Assembly: GCF_000143415.4 (NCBI RefSeq)
Contig: NW_003314265.1
Coordinates: 3,716,443-3,780,442, forward strand
DNA: 64,000 nt
Direction of reading: 5' to 3'
Source of the DNA: Selaginella moellendorffii
Taxonomy: Eukaryota > Streptophyta > Lycopodiopsida > Selaginellales > Selaginellaceae
Shown here: in pieces, positions 10,893-22,372 of the stretch
Numbering within the stretch: position 1 is the stretch's first letter
Layout of the letters: each line of letters opens with the position of its first letter
The notes under the pieces: generated by a model
The model's input: the letters and a program-made list of their open reading frames with translations, nothing else
Databases searched by the model: none
Told to the model about the DNA's origin: nothing
Made by a program: the position numbers and the translations under genes

Positions 10893-13587
10893 TCAAGCGT
10901 AAGGGGGATCCATCATCGTCCACTCAAAGACTTGCTCGTATTGCAGTGCCGCTCGATCCCACGAGAAGTCCTGCGACATGCCGCGCTTGATTATCCCATT
11001 CCACGACTCTTTGTGGTTCCTGTACGTTGAAATGGCTGTAAACAACGCCTGCACAGAAGAGCAAATTGTTATTTGGATCACAACACACAACCATGTCAAC
11101 TTACTCCTATCATGGCGTCCTTCGACAATGGAGAAAAAGTCCATCTGTACAAACGTTTTGGTTTTGCTAGGTAACAAAAGGAAAATGTGGAGCTTTGCTC
11201 ACCCTGTCCCAGCACCTAGTCCACCATTTGCAAATGGATTGAATCCCTCGACTGTGTCCTGCAGTGACAGCAAAAACCAAAGAGATGAGTTATTGAGTTA
11301 AAATGATCCCGACCACGTACCCGAAGGCCCCCGGTTGAATGAACGACGGGTATAGTTCCATATCTCATTGCGTAGAGCTGGTTTAGTCCACAAGGCTCAA
11401 ATCGCGAAGGCATCAGCAAGATATCACACCTGCAACATCAACAATCAAATACGAGAAACAAGGAACAGCAGCGGCCAATTGTTACCCGGCAGTGATCCGA
11501 TGCGCAACCGGCACGTTGAAACCAACCCATCCTCGAAACTTTTCTTTGTAATTCACTTCGGCCCACACCATCCACGACTCGATAGAAGGCTCTCCAGAGC
11601 CCAGCATTATCTGCAAAACATGACTATATGAACTTTGAAAGTAAGAAAAATCATTCCGAGTGTACCATTTGCACGTCGTCGGACAAGAGCTCTGGCAATG
11701 CTTCCTGGATAAGATCTGGACCTTTCTGGTAGTCTAAACGTCCGATAAATCCAATCTGTGAAGTGAAACCAAGTGATTCGAGATAAAGAGACACTCCAGA
11801 ATTTTCTTGCGTACCAGCGGGACATCCGGCCTCACCGCCAACCCCAGCTCCTTTTGAATTGCCGCTTTGCACTGAGCCTGGACTTAAAAACCACAGCATG
11901 AACCCTGTGAACTCTGCGTTTTATCGCCTCACCTTTCCCGAAAAGTCGTCAAGTGTATACTGTGAAGCGATGTTCCTGTCTGTCGCTGGATTCCAGTCAT
12001 CAACGTCAATCCCGTTTGTTATACCTGTCACATAGCTATGATAAAAACTCTGAGAACCAGCTCAAAACATCGAAGTAGAACAGGCCAAGGTGTCAAGTGT
12101 CACCATTAATTACTGAGTTCCTGCTACGAAGGAGACCGTCCAAACCGAATCCACCCTCTGCGGTGGTCATCTCCCAAGCATATCCCTGGCAACGGAAAAA
12201 AAATAAATTTCCTGAGAGTTGAAGAAAGAAAAGGCCAAAAGGCGAGAACCTGGCTGACTGTGAGGATGCGATCTGCAGTAACAATGCCACCTTTCAAGTG
12301 ATTGACAGCTTCTCCTTTGTCAAGAGCATGCGCCCTCGCCCAGTTTGGAAACACCCATTCCAATGCTCCATACCAGTCAGGAGGCAAGCCGAGGTTTCCA
12401 TATGTTGTCGATGGCTCAACTCCCTAGTGCGTGTCAAGGTCAGTCAGCTCAAACTAAAACCAGGAAATCGAGGTTTGGATCCACCTGATGTGCGAGATTG
12501 TGGATGGCAAGAACGCAGCGGGAGTCTTTGTACACATTGTTTCGACGGTACTTGGAAGATATCAGCCTACATTATGTATCCCGTAAGTCGCAAACAAGGA
12601 AGAAAAACCATACCACCACTTACACTGGAACCAGACCGGCATGCCAGTCATTGGCAATGAACAAACACTTATCGCCATATACGCAGCCACCGAGAGGCAA
12701 AACCAGAGGAGCTTCGCACGCGGCATGGCACAAAAGAGTGAATCGAAACTGCCAAGAGAAAACACAGCTCGAAAAATCGATGGAGAAACACTCGCGTACT
12801 TGGTTGTCGCCGAAAGTTCCACGCGTGTCTCCGTACGGGGTTCCAAGGCGATGATACGAGGGATGATCCACGAAAACCTGTCAAAAGGAGCTGATCAAAA
12901 CTTGAGAAAAGAAGAGAGTTCCATACCCAATCAACACCCGCTCGATACTCGTGGAAAAACGCGACTTCGTGCTCGGCTCCGAAACATCCCACCTTGATAC
13001 GGCACTGCGCGTCGACCGCTGCCTTGTACAAGTGCTGCGTCGCTGCGCTGAGGTAGCGAGGTGTTATAACCATGACGCGGTGGCCTCTGCGAGCAAGCGA
13101 GACTGGTAGCGAGCCGCAGACGTCGCCAAGGCCGCCAGTCTTGGAGTATGGCGCGGCTTCGGACGAGACGATCACCACATTGAAAGGAGTCTTCGCGCGA
13201 CGGCTGGTTTCGCTAAGGTCGGATCGAGAAAGTATCGTGTCTCGCAGGGAGTCGAGTTCCAATGCTGCTGCTGGCTCCCCGGCACCTACACGAAAAAAAA
13301 AGGAACAAATTGCTCTATCGTCTCGGCAAGGAGAAAAGGAATCTTACCCTCGATCTTCGTCGCGGTCTGGGAAGCCAATGCACGGCAATTTGGCCTAGAA
13401 GAGATCACAACGATCTCAAAAAACCATGGAAACTATAGAAACTCCCAAACCTTTTCGTGGAGGAAAAGCTCCCATTGAAGCTCTTGCTTTTTACGACCGC
13501 CACAGCGATCTTGGGCGCTCCGGGAGCTGGATCGCCACCGCCCACCTTGGCCGCAATGGCAGCACGGCATGCGTTCGCGGCCGCCAT
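10893..13587 (-). CDS. SS1: Soluble starch synthase I (GT5), plastidic, multi-exon
   Basis: Transfers glucose from ADP-glucose to growing alpha-1,4-glucan chains in the plastid stroma. The first exon starts at 13587 with an Ala/Ser/Lys-rich leader ([18 protein letters not shown]...) suited to plastid import. The catalytic part starts near 13200 with the ADP-glucose site [18 protein letters not shown], then [140 protein letters not shown] with the second STGGL motif, and the C-terminal [15 protein letters not shown]. These segments lie in successive short exons; I did not place every boundary. Motif spacing matches the SSI class rather than GBSS or SSII-IV. No frameshift or nonsense codon was seen inside the aligned segments. 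Confidence 0.9.
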
Positions 13588-13773
13588 CGCTCGCTGCTCG
13601 GCAAAACCCAGACAAAGCTACAAAATTGTTCTGTCAATCCATAGCGGACGTGTGTCGTGTCGTCCATTTGTTACAAGAAAAAAAGATTCTCTAAGCATAT
13701 GCAGTTATGCCGTCAACGGCCGAGTCACCAAGGTCAACGCATTTTTCTTTTTTTTTGCTCAATCCAAAATTCT

Positions 13774-15464
13774 CTAGTTCTTCTTGCGCACCAAGTCCTG
13801 GATGGAGACCACGGTGCCCGCGACCCCAGCCAGCGCGCTGACCACGACAATCCCCACGATCCCCACCAGCCTCCACCGCTGCTGCGCCTGGATCAAGCTC
13901 CGGTAGAAGATCTTGACGTAGAAGACGCAGGGGAAGACGACGCACAGCGTGACGCTCACCGAGGAGCCGATGAGCTCGATGATGTTTGCGAAGTATGGGA
14001 AGAGGAGCGCGCCCAGGGTGATGCCCAGCAGCAGCGCCGTCCGCAGCGCCATGGAGGCGGCGTGCACGAGCCTGGAGTCGCTCCTCCACGGCAGCCGCGG
14101 CAGCAGCACACCCTCGAGCTCGCACGAGATGGGAGAGAGGAAGAGCGCGAACTGGGTGACGGGGGTGATGAGCGTCGCCCAGATGGCCACCTTGGACGCC
14201 AGGAGATTGGGCGGCATGCTGAGGTGAACCTGGGCTTTGGTCTGCGCTCCAAACATCACGGAGCCGATTATGCCCACGATCACGTTGAGCAGCGTCGCCA
14301 TGGCGAAGCTGAGCGTCAGGACCTGCAAAGTTCGTCAGCCCAGTCTCAAGCTTGCATCTAGTGAGACAAAGACTTACCGATGGTCACTTTAGAGGAAGTT
14401 TTTGTGTGGCAGTGGCAGTGGATGGAGTAGTACCTCGGAGAATCTGCCGGGGGACTTCATGGAGCGGTAGACGTTGGGAAGAACCGCGGTGGCGCCAAAG
14501 GTGAAGGTGTAGACACCGGTGGCGATGGGGACGTTGCGGGGACGGAAGACGGCCACGTCCTGGTCGAAGCCGATGTTGTTCTTGATGCCCGCGACGAGGA
14601 GGCAGACGATGGTGACGAGGATGCTAATGGCGCACCAGAAGGAGAGGTAGGAGATGGTGCTGAGCTTGCGGAACCAGACGGTGGGGAGGATGACCAGGAA
14701 GGCGATGCAGGTGAAGATGGTCTTGCCGGTGAATCCCAGGACGCGGAGGTGGGAGCGGGGGAAGATGAGGAGCATGGTGTCGCCCATGGACACCATGTAG
14801 CCGACGAGGCTGCCCAAAATGTCGATGTAGAAGAAGGTGGTGATGAGGAGGCGGCCCCAGCGCGGGAAGGCCTTGGCGGCCACGTCCTGGTAGTTGCGGA
14901 GGCTCTCGTCGGGCTCCATGCACAGGCAGACGAGCTTGGAGCCCATCCAGAAGAAGGTGGCGGTGATGCACAGCACCGCCAGGCCCAAAAAGCCGCACCG
15001 CTCCACCGCGTACGCGGACGACAGGGTTCCCAGCCCTGCAACACAAACAACAGCAAAGGTGGTCGATCGGTCGAGAGGGATAGAGAGCGAAGCTAGATCT
15101 ATGAAGCAATCCCAGAGAGAGAGAGAGAGAGAAAGCTAAGATCTATGCATTGCAGAGAAAGAGTTAAGAGGAGAGGCTTACCGATGAGCAAGACGAAGGC
15201 ATTGATGGTGGCCTGGAAGAAGGTGGAGTGGCCGGGCTGAGCAGCGTTGTCGCTCAAGCAATCGACGCACGGGCAGGCCCTGGAATCCGTGCATCGCCCA
15301 GACTCGACAAGCTCTTCCGCTCGCGGCTTGCTTTCGTCCCTCTTGTAGCTGGATCGATCGGTGGATTCTTGGGTGGGGCTCTCGCCGCCGCCGCCGCTGG
15401 AGCTGTTGTTCGCGAGAAGATGAAAGCCCTGCTGGTGGTGATCGCGAGGGGAAAGGCTTCCCAT
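13774..15464 (-). CDS. AVT1-type vacuolar amino-acid transporter (AAAP family)
   Basis: Three exons (15464-15182, 15035-14434, 14322-13774) with GT-AG introns join in frame to 477 residues. The hydrophilic N-terminus of about 75 residues is Gly/Ser-rich with charged stretches. The AAAP transporter core begins at TFFQATINAFVLLIGLGTLS, continues with AVERCGFLGLAVLC, YQDVAAKAFPRWGR, the GFTGKTIFTC helix, GVYTFTFGATAVLPNVYRSM and FGAQTKAQVHLSMP, and ends with about four more membrane helices and a short QDLVRKKN tail. NAFVLLIGLGTLS...A is the typical first-helix motif of Avt1-like vacuolar exchangers, which move neutral amino acids across the tonoplast. Substrate and direction cannot be read. A (GA)n tract sits in intron 1 near 15113-15134. 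Confidence 0.9.
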
Positions 15465-16720
15465 GAATCACCACCACTTCGCCCACCACCACCAGTGCCT
15501 GTCGATGGCTGCGTCGCCACACCCGGGCGGCGGGGCCATTAGCCGTCTCACTGCTTACCTCCTCCTTTCTCCGCCATTCTCCAAGCAAAACGCCCTTTCA
15601 CCTCCTTGCCGCGAAAGCGAGTGCCACGTCAAGAGTAAAAACCTACCATTGCCAAGTCAGCAAGCCAAGAAAGAACTTCCTTCATGGCTTCGCCGCCAAC
15701 TTTGCATGGTCTTTCTTGGTCGTTGTCTCGCCGCCTTGACCGATTTGACCATCGTTCTCACGCATAGATTAATACTGTAACGCTTCTTTCTTTGTCAAGC
15801 GCAACTGGTGTGAACAATGCAAAATATTTACTTAAAATACGAGATAAAATAAAGAAAGTTTGCTTACCTTTATAAAAATAAAATTTTATAAAACCTTGAA
15901 AACTTATACCGATACTAATCAATCGAATCGAGAGGAGATCACTATTCACAGGGCCCTTGTGCTTCATAAACAAAGCAACACGCAAAGAAAAATCTTCCAC
16001 CCCAAATAAAACCAACCTGTATTTGGAGCGCTTGCCATGGTGCTTGAAAACTTCGCTTCTATTCAATCCCATCTTCCGCTTAATCTGCCACAAGTAGCGA
16101 CAAGGAGAAAGCTCGCTTTCACGCTGGGCCGAAAGGCTTTGCATGTGATTTCTCGAGCTTCGCTTTGCCTTGGCTGCGCTGTGCTTCGTTTTGCCTCGGC
16201 GCGCTTTGTTTTTCTTGTCCGCCTCTGTCACCCTGTCCCCTGCACTGCTGCGATAAGCTAAGCCTGCAATGCGAGTGATTTGATTCCTCTACACCTCCTC
16301 CTCCTCCAGAGCTGCGACCTCTGCTCACACTTCGCTTTCGGCTAGCGCGGAAGAGTTCGTTGTTGCTGGTTGGTATGGCGTGCATTTCGGGAAAGAGCTC
16401 AGTCATCAGTAGCTAAAAGAGCGCTTGAACTGTGGCTTGTGAGTGTGTGTGTCCTTGCAGCTCCGCATTTACTTCCACTATCATGGACTTGATTGCTGCT
16501 GAGTGTGTTGCTTTGCTGCCGAGAGTGTTCTTCCTGTGACACCATTATTCCGCTGGTTGAAAGTTTCCTCCCTGCTCTTCACTCCGCGGAATAGACAGCA
16601 GTAGATGCCGGGGCAAACCTGGCAACAGCGGGGGATCCACAGGAAAAACTGGAAAGGAACTCACGGTAAGTTGAGCAGTGGAAGAAGCTGAGAGAAGCGT
16701 ATCTTTTGTGTGGGAACATT
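15465..16720. other. Intergenic / promoter region, nothing specific
   Basis: Contains the upstream region of the AVT1-like gene (minus) and of the unrecognised gene starting at 16721 (plus). Open frames here, for example 15758-16231 on the minus strand, are low-complexity and domain-free. Confidence 0.4.
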
Positions 16721-17392
16721 ATGGAGAGCTCCATCGACGACAAGGCTGGACCAGTTGCAATTGGAGCCAAGGGGACCATCGTCTCACTTATGGAGAAAGA
16801 GCTCCAGCTCCACCAGGAAAGCTCCAAAACAATCAAGCTCGCTGCGCCTCAGCTGCAGGTCAGGAACGAGGCTGTGTCAGTCTACTGCGGAAACTTTGCA
16901 AGCAACGCAAGAGGTAACAGGAGCTCACCAGTGACAAAGTCGGGATCATGTACAGAACGTAGTCCCGGTGTCATCAAAACAAGCTGCAAGGACGCACTGG
17001 GAAGATCCAGCTCTCTGAGAAACTCCAGATCGAAGGGAGCAAAACTCTTCCAGTTCCCTTCTCCAAAGTCCAGGGACGCTCCAAGGAAACAAGTCGTGTC
17101 ATATCACAACGCCGGGAGCTCCGGAATGTTGTCTTTCGTCAGCAGCAGCAACAACGACGCCTTGTCCAGAAGCTCTCAACTCTCGGCTGGGTCGGTGGAT
17201 GATCACTTGCTTCCTATCCTGAGTCCTGGACGTCAGAAGCTTCCCAAACTTTCCAGTCCATCAAAGTTTTCCGTTGCTTCTCCCGTCCAGATAGCAGACA
17301 CCAGGTGCTACAGAGGTGGTCGCGAGCTCTTCCGACCTTTTCCAAAGTCTAGCACATCGCCAAAGAAGCAGCTCAATTTCTGGAGGCTTTAA
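16721..17392 (+). CDS. Unrecognised Ser-rich basic protein
   Basis: I do not recognise this gene. The frame from the ATG at 16721 encodes 223 residues. An in-frame ATG at 16706 would add five; I prefer the later one because the sequence turns acidic and plant-like there (MESSIDDKAG). The N-terminus carries GTIVSLMEKELQLHQ, a short predicted helix that looks like the only conserved-type segment. The rest is rich in Ser, Lys, Arg and Pro (RSSSLRNSRSKGAKLFQFPS, PSPKSRDAPRK, LPKLSSPSKFSV), typical of disordered nuclear or cytoskeletal proteins with many SP sites. The C-terminus ends KKQLNFWRL. It is convergent with the IQD gene. It may have an upstream non-coding exon. Confidence 0.55.
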   Translation: MESSIDDKAGPVAIGAKGTIVSLMEKELQLHQESSKTIKLAAPQLQVRNEAVSVYCGNFASNARGNRSSPVTKSGSCTERSPGVIKTSCKDALGRSSSLRNSRSKGAKLFQFPSPKSRDAPRKQVVSYHNAGSSGMLSFVSSSNNDALSRSSQLSAGSVDDHLLPILSPGRQKLPKLSSPSKFSVASPVQIADTRCYRGGRELFRPFPKSSTSPKKQLNFWRL

Positions 17393-17675
17393 ACCTGCAG
17401 ATCCAGAACACACCCATCAGAAAGAAAAACAAAATTATGCAGTCATACATACCGTCCATTGTTCAAGCACTTCTAGTCACCTGAGGTAAGTAAGAAAGCG
17501 AAGGTAAGAACAAATGACAATTGCACACTGTTAGCAAAATAGGAAAGCAGTAAAAGAAAGCAGAAGCTTTACAGTAAACATTTCCCAATCTCGGCATTCA
17601 CCTCCGCAAGCCCAAGACTTTATTCCTGGCTGCATCACCTCGAGCACTACCGCGTCATTTTTTTCTTTTTCTTCT

Positions 17676-19408
17676 TCATCTAAAACGTTTCGTGTGCTCT
17701 CCCAGCAGTGGAGCATCCGAGCCGATGCTATCCTGAAGAGACATCCCTGTCCCCGGCTTGCCTTTTAGTCCCGGACTCTTCTGCGTGATTCCGCTGTTCC
17801 TGGAAGAACGTAAAGGTCCGGAGTTTGGAACAACGCCGTCAGCCAAAGGATATGAGAGTCTTTTCTTCGCTGCATCTTTGTCTGGAGTTGCAGGCCTTTG
17901 CTTGGGAGTACTGCTGGAGCGGGACCGAGCTCTTGTGGATTCTGTCGGTGCCATGTAGCTTGGAACCGAAGGATAGCTCGCAAGGCTCTCGTCATCCCTC
18001 ACTGAACTTGAAATGCTTGAATTGTTGGGATGTTTCACAGCAATAGCTGACAAGCTATTGTTTATTGTACTTCGGGGCGTCCTGTCGTCGACCAAACGCG
18101 TACTTCTCGGACTGGCCGAGTGAAGCATTCCTCTCGCGGATGGTGTGTGGTTGCCGTTGCTTTTGTTCGTGAGACTGGGACTATTCAGCTCGTTTTCCTG
18201 CTTCCGCCTGCCGCTTGAACTAAACCGCCCGGAATCAACCTCTAGTATTTTAGTTACCACGTCCTCGGTGCTCTTTAGAGAGAAGCCATCGGGAGCATCT
18301 TTCTCCATAGCACGGCCCTCCCACGGCCGAGCAGTCATCCACCGCTCTAACCAGCTCCATCCCCAGTGTGACTTTTCTGGATCGCCATCCAGATACATCG
18401 CAGAAGCATCTTTTGGTTCCGATCTCCACAGCTGCAATAAGAAGAAAGATGTACTTCTGAGCCAAATTCCTGGAGGCGTAAGCTTACTTGGTGAGAAAAA
18501 GCGTAGGCCAGAGCTCTCTCTCTTTTCATGGCAGCTTCCTGTTTGCTTTGCATCTTAGCTTGAATTTCCTCGGCAGTCTTCACGCTGTGATCCCAAACTT
18601 CCACACTCGTCTCAACCTTTGGAAACCAAAAGACAAACGAAGTCTAGTCAGCTGGAAAGCTGTGTTAAAATACGTACGTCAGGAAGCGCTTCTTGTTCCT
18701 CGAGTCGCTTTTGCCAAACTTGATTCTTCAGAGTTTGAGATTCTTCCGCCATCCTGACTCTTCTTGCACGTACCCGAGCTTGGACGCGCACAAGAGCTTG
18801 CATGCATCGTAACGTCATAGTTGCCTGACGACGGACGGCATGCCCGCGAACCAAAGCTTGTAGCCTTACCAGACCTCTCAAGGCACGCAGTGCACGTCGA
18901 GCCTGGTTGATCAAATATGAAACAAATGAAGACTAAGATCCACAGAAAAAACACGCACCAGATATCCTCGAAAGGCAGTCTGGATCTTCACAGCGGCCCA
19001 CTCCTCTTTCGGTTTTCCACCATGGACAGAAGGTCGTCCACCAGTAAGTCGAACGACAGCAGCGGCCGCCTGAGCAGCAGCAACAGCAGCCTCGGCCGCC
19101 GCAGCAGTAGCAACAGCAACAGCCATCGCATGCTTGCTTTGCTCGTCTTCGGTTTGAAGTACCGAATTATCATCCGTTGCACCATTCCATTTTTTTTGGT
19201 GTTGGTTTTCATCCTGGATCTGTTTTCTCTGAAACGAGGAGGAAGTGTTAGTGCTCGAGATGAGAATCAGAGAAAAGATCCAACTCACATTATTGTTATC
19301 TAATTTTTCCGACTCCTTGACGGACGAGGTGTCGGTTTTCTCCTTTTCATTTTTGGAGGGCGATCCAAATGCTTTTTTCACGGCAGAGAACCACTTCTTC
19401 TTCCCCAT
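17676..19408 (-). CDS. IQ-domain (IQD) calmodulin-binding protein
   Basis: Five exons (19408-19289, 19228-18959, 18902-18678, 18616-18488, 18431-17676), all GT-AG and phase 0, give 499 residues. I chose the start at [19 protein letters not shown] because that is the canonical IQD N-terminus; an ATG ten codons upstream is less likely. Exon 2 contains a long Ala-rich helix (about residues 75-100). The IQ67 region follows across exons 2 and 3: [20 protein letters not shown], then [17 protein letters not shown] and [18 protein letters not shown], three stacked IQ motifs split by the intron position diagnostic of the family. The C-terminus is disordered and Ser-rich with a DUF4005-like [21 protein letters not shown] proteins bind calmodulin and microtubules or kinesin light chain and shape cell growth. 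Confidence 0.92.
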
Positions 19409-20717
19409 TTGGAAGGCGTTTTCCCTGAATCGCTGCACAGTTCCACAACTCGCTCAGTGCAAATCCAGCAGCTCACAACGCACACATCTATATCTCCACC
19501 GAAATTCATCGCTAAGCTACATTCCAATGCGCGATCTAGCTAGAAATGCACATCACTCGAGCGCCAAATCCACATTGTCCCCAAAATGCTCACCTCGACA
19601 ATGCACAGCGATCTTCGCACGCCCGGGAGGCGATCAAGGCGCCGCTGCGCGGATCATCGCAGCGGCATTCTCCGGAGATTCACGGCCACGACCGCCGCTC
19701 GCCGGAATCGCTGTAGCGCCCCCGCGCCCGCGCCTCCGCCTTGGCCTCCACTCCACCTACCTAAGAACTACAACAAAACCACTAAGCAAAACGCGATTCC
19801 GTACCAGCACGTACGCCCGGGCGCTGCGGCCGTCGGATTGACAGCATCGACGGTCCCCATCGCCGGCTTTGGACAAAACGTGCCACATTAAAGGAATAAC
19901 GTGCTTACATGTCGACCATCGAACGGAAAAATGGGACTGGTGAATCCACGTGGACTGCGTTTAACACACGAGTAAAAACCCCCGCGCGGACTTTTTATCC
20001 ATGGCGTGACATGCCCGTTACGTATGGAGAGAGCGGGCGGCTGCGATTTGACAGATCAACGCCTCAAAAATTGACTTCCAGCCAAACGCCCTGCCAAATA
20101 ATTACTTCCAGTCTCACAGTGGATCGTGATTCGTTAAATCTAATGCGCTATATTGTCCTAGGCTCCATGGTTTAGCTTACAATATAGACTTGCACGATTA
20201 TACCCGGAATGATGCTTGTGTATGACTATCACAAGGTTTTATATTCATCGTAAGAACTGTGGAGTGAAAAGTAGCAGCCTTGCTATCCAAACACACGAAA
20301 AGCAATTGAGCGAAACGCACTAGCGACTAGTCTTTTCCAGCAGGTGTCCACTCTCTGTCTTTCCATTTCTTTTAGATCTCGCAGAGTGCTTTTGGTGCGT
20401 CGGTGCCTTTCACCTGCGTCATTGCACGGCAGATCAAGTAAGTCCAGGGAGAAACGACACTATGAATCACAATGCCATCTATCCGCAAAAGTACTTAGAA
20501 TCTGATTTTGTAAGCATCAATAGCGAACTGAGAAAAATATCCCTGCGGTTTTCAGCAAGACCTGAAACCCGGGGGAGATATTGATCAAGAGCGAAGCTCG
20601 CGAGAATCATAGATAGAGAAATCTGCAAGTCACGAGAAGATCAACACAAGAGACCATGACACAAAACCGCACAGAGCTTACTGTATGTCTCCGAAACATC
20701 TTGCCGGTTGCTTCTAC
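19409..20717. other. Intergenic; IQD promoter side and one spacer-repeat relic
   Basis: No gene is supported. The left part is GC-rich 5' flank of the IQD gene. From about 20320 it contains a diverged fragment of the spacer repeat found throughout the array to the right. Confidence 0.5.
20320..20690 (-). repeat. Diverged outlier fragment of the array spacer repeat
   Basis: TTTTCCAGCAGGTGTCCA, TTTTCAGCAAGACCT and GAGAAATCTGCAAGTCAC, followed by AGATCAACACAAGAGACCATGACA, parallel the segment at 61610-61800 in the same order and orientation. A separate gene (AlaX-like) lies between this fragment and the array. Confidence 0.6.
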
Positions 20718-21941
20718 TCATTTCAGCGTGTAGCTAACTTTTGTCACTCCTTTTTTCACTCTGATCTGCGTCACCTGTGAAGCGCGCAACATATGTTAAC
20801 TCAAAACCTCTTGACGCTCTTTCTTTCGAAGTCGCTTACTTTCAAGCCCGTGAGTGAGCTAACATCGTCGACATGGGTGCCACCGCAGGGGCATCCCGTG
20901 TGATCTCCGATCCTCACGATTCTGGGACTGCTATCCTGTGGCATTGAACATTGGAGGTCAGATACAAAGATCATAAGTTGTATCCAATTCATAAGAGTAT
21001 ACCTTGGATATATAATCGGGAAGGCTCCCGCCGCACAAGCCAGCAGCCTCGTCATAAGATAGCACAGATGCATTTACCTGTAGTACTAGCACGAATAAAT
21101 ACACTGGCACCAAAAAGAATAAGAACAAAGACAAAGCATCGGCATAGCACAACTCACCGAAGCACCACTTGCTATCAAACGATCAATTTCTTTCTGCAGG
21201 GCAACACGAGTCGACTCTATCTCACCGCTCGGAATTGCTCCTATGTACTCGACAAAAGCTCTATCCCGGAAAGAAAAGCTTTGCAAAGTGTAAAGTTGAG
21301 AATCGAAAGTCATACCCCTCTGGAGAATGGTTTCCTTTTGCCGGCTCCAAAGTTCGTCCCACAAGTTTCATGCATACATCTATCAAGTGCCCCGCAGTGT
21401 GCAGCCTGTTCTCGAAAAAATAAAGAAAGAAAAACTGGATAAGTACGGGTTTGCTTGTAGATTGTGTCGCACCTTGAGTGTAATTCCCTGCGTTGCGACT
21501 CAACTCTCAGGGTGACTTCCTGGCCAGCTTCGAAAGTAGAGTCTGATGGCTCAAAGACACCGTAGTGATAGACCTACAGCCAGCACAAGAGTGAAGCAGT
21601 AAATCCTCTGAGAAGAAACAAAACGAAAACTTACAACTCCATTCTTCATCCTTGTGTCCTGAACTTGGAATGTAGTGTCTCCATTCAAGCTCGAAATGGA
21701 GCCCCTGTCCGCGGGCTGTCCACCTCCTTGAGGATACAAGATTGTCCGATCCGAAACAATGGCTACTCGCTCAGAATCCTGGAGAATGAGGAGAGGACTC
21801 CATCTAAACATCCTAGCTAGAAAACTCACTCGCTACCTTTGTGATGGAGAGCACCTTGGCTGTTGCTTGGAGCTGCCGCATATTGTCGAAATACGAGAGC
21901 TTGGTGGGCTGCGCTGCCGCCGCCACGACCGCCTCCGCCAT
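20718..21941 (-). CDS. Alanyl-tRNA editing protein (AlaX/AARSD1-like), multi-exon
   Basis: A free-standing trans-editing enzyme that removes Ser or Gly mis-attached to tRNA-Ala. The first exon starts at 21941 (MAEAVVAAAAQPTKLSYFDN) and ends at a GTAGCG donor. The next exon reads RTILYPQGGGQPADRGSISS, the N-terminal beta-barrel typical of the AlaRS editing fold. Later exons carry NRLHTAGHLIDVCMKLVG with the zinc-binding HxxxH, the linker SFRDRAFVEYIG, and GDHTGCPCGGTHVDDV with the second metal-binding Cys/His pair. The last exon (20774-20718) encodes VTQIRVKKGVTKVSYTLK and the stop. It was placed by a GTAAGC donor at 20839-20834 and a CACAG acceptor, and continues the family's C-terminal strand. 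All four metal ligands are present, so the enzyme should be active. Acts in cytosol or organelle; no clear targeting peptide. Confidence 0.88.
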
Positions 21942-22129
21942 GCTTCTTGCCAAGCAGCAAACGAATGACGCCCTAATAGAACCCATCTCTGTTCTTCCCG
22001 GACTGCTAAGGACCTTCTGGGCACGGTCAAGGGAGCTTCTTATGAACTTTCGTAAGTTAGAGTTCCACTAAGATCCTTCTAACAGACATTTCTTTTCTAA
22101 CAAATCTCATTTTACCACCTTCTAGGCAG

Positions 22130-22295
22130 CGGCCAAGGGAGCTTCTTCAAGACACCTCTCACAAACCAAGGCGAGGACTGGTCAACGTGGCGCCACTAGA
22201 GGGAATGCCGGTGGTCAACATGGGAGATCACAGCCAAAGGTAGAAGCTGTCCAAAAGTTTGTGGAATGATTGTCTCGGAAGCTCACCGTTAACAT
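22130..22295 (+). pseudogene. Decayed fragment of a dioxygenase gene, exon 3 end plus intron 3
   Basis: AAGGCGAGGACTGG, CCACTAGAGGGAATGCCGG, TGGTCAACATGGGAGATCA and AAAAGTTTGTGGAATGAT match the end of exon 3 and the start of intron 3 of DOX1. The fragment lies on the plus strand, head to head with DOX1, which is on the minus strand. Frame is lost. It marks the left edge of the array. Confidence 0.7.
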
Positions 22296-22372
22296 TAGCG
22301 TTAACAAAAAAAATTCATTCAGTTTTATTCATGAGAATGGGAAAAAAATTGGCGCTTTTGAATGCTCAAGGC

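Noticed and set aside
15758..16406. Minus-strand frames with Lys/Arg-rich products
   Set aside because: Low complexity, no domain, no consistent extension by splicing; more likely flanking DNA.
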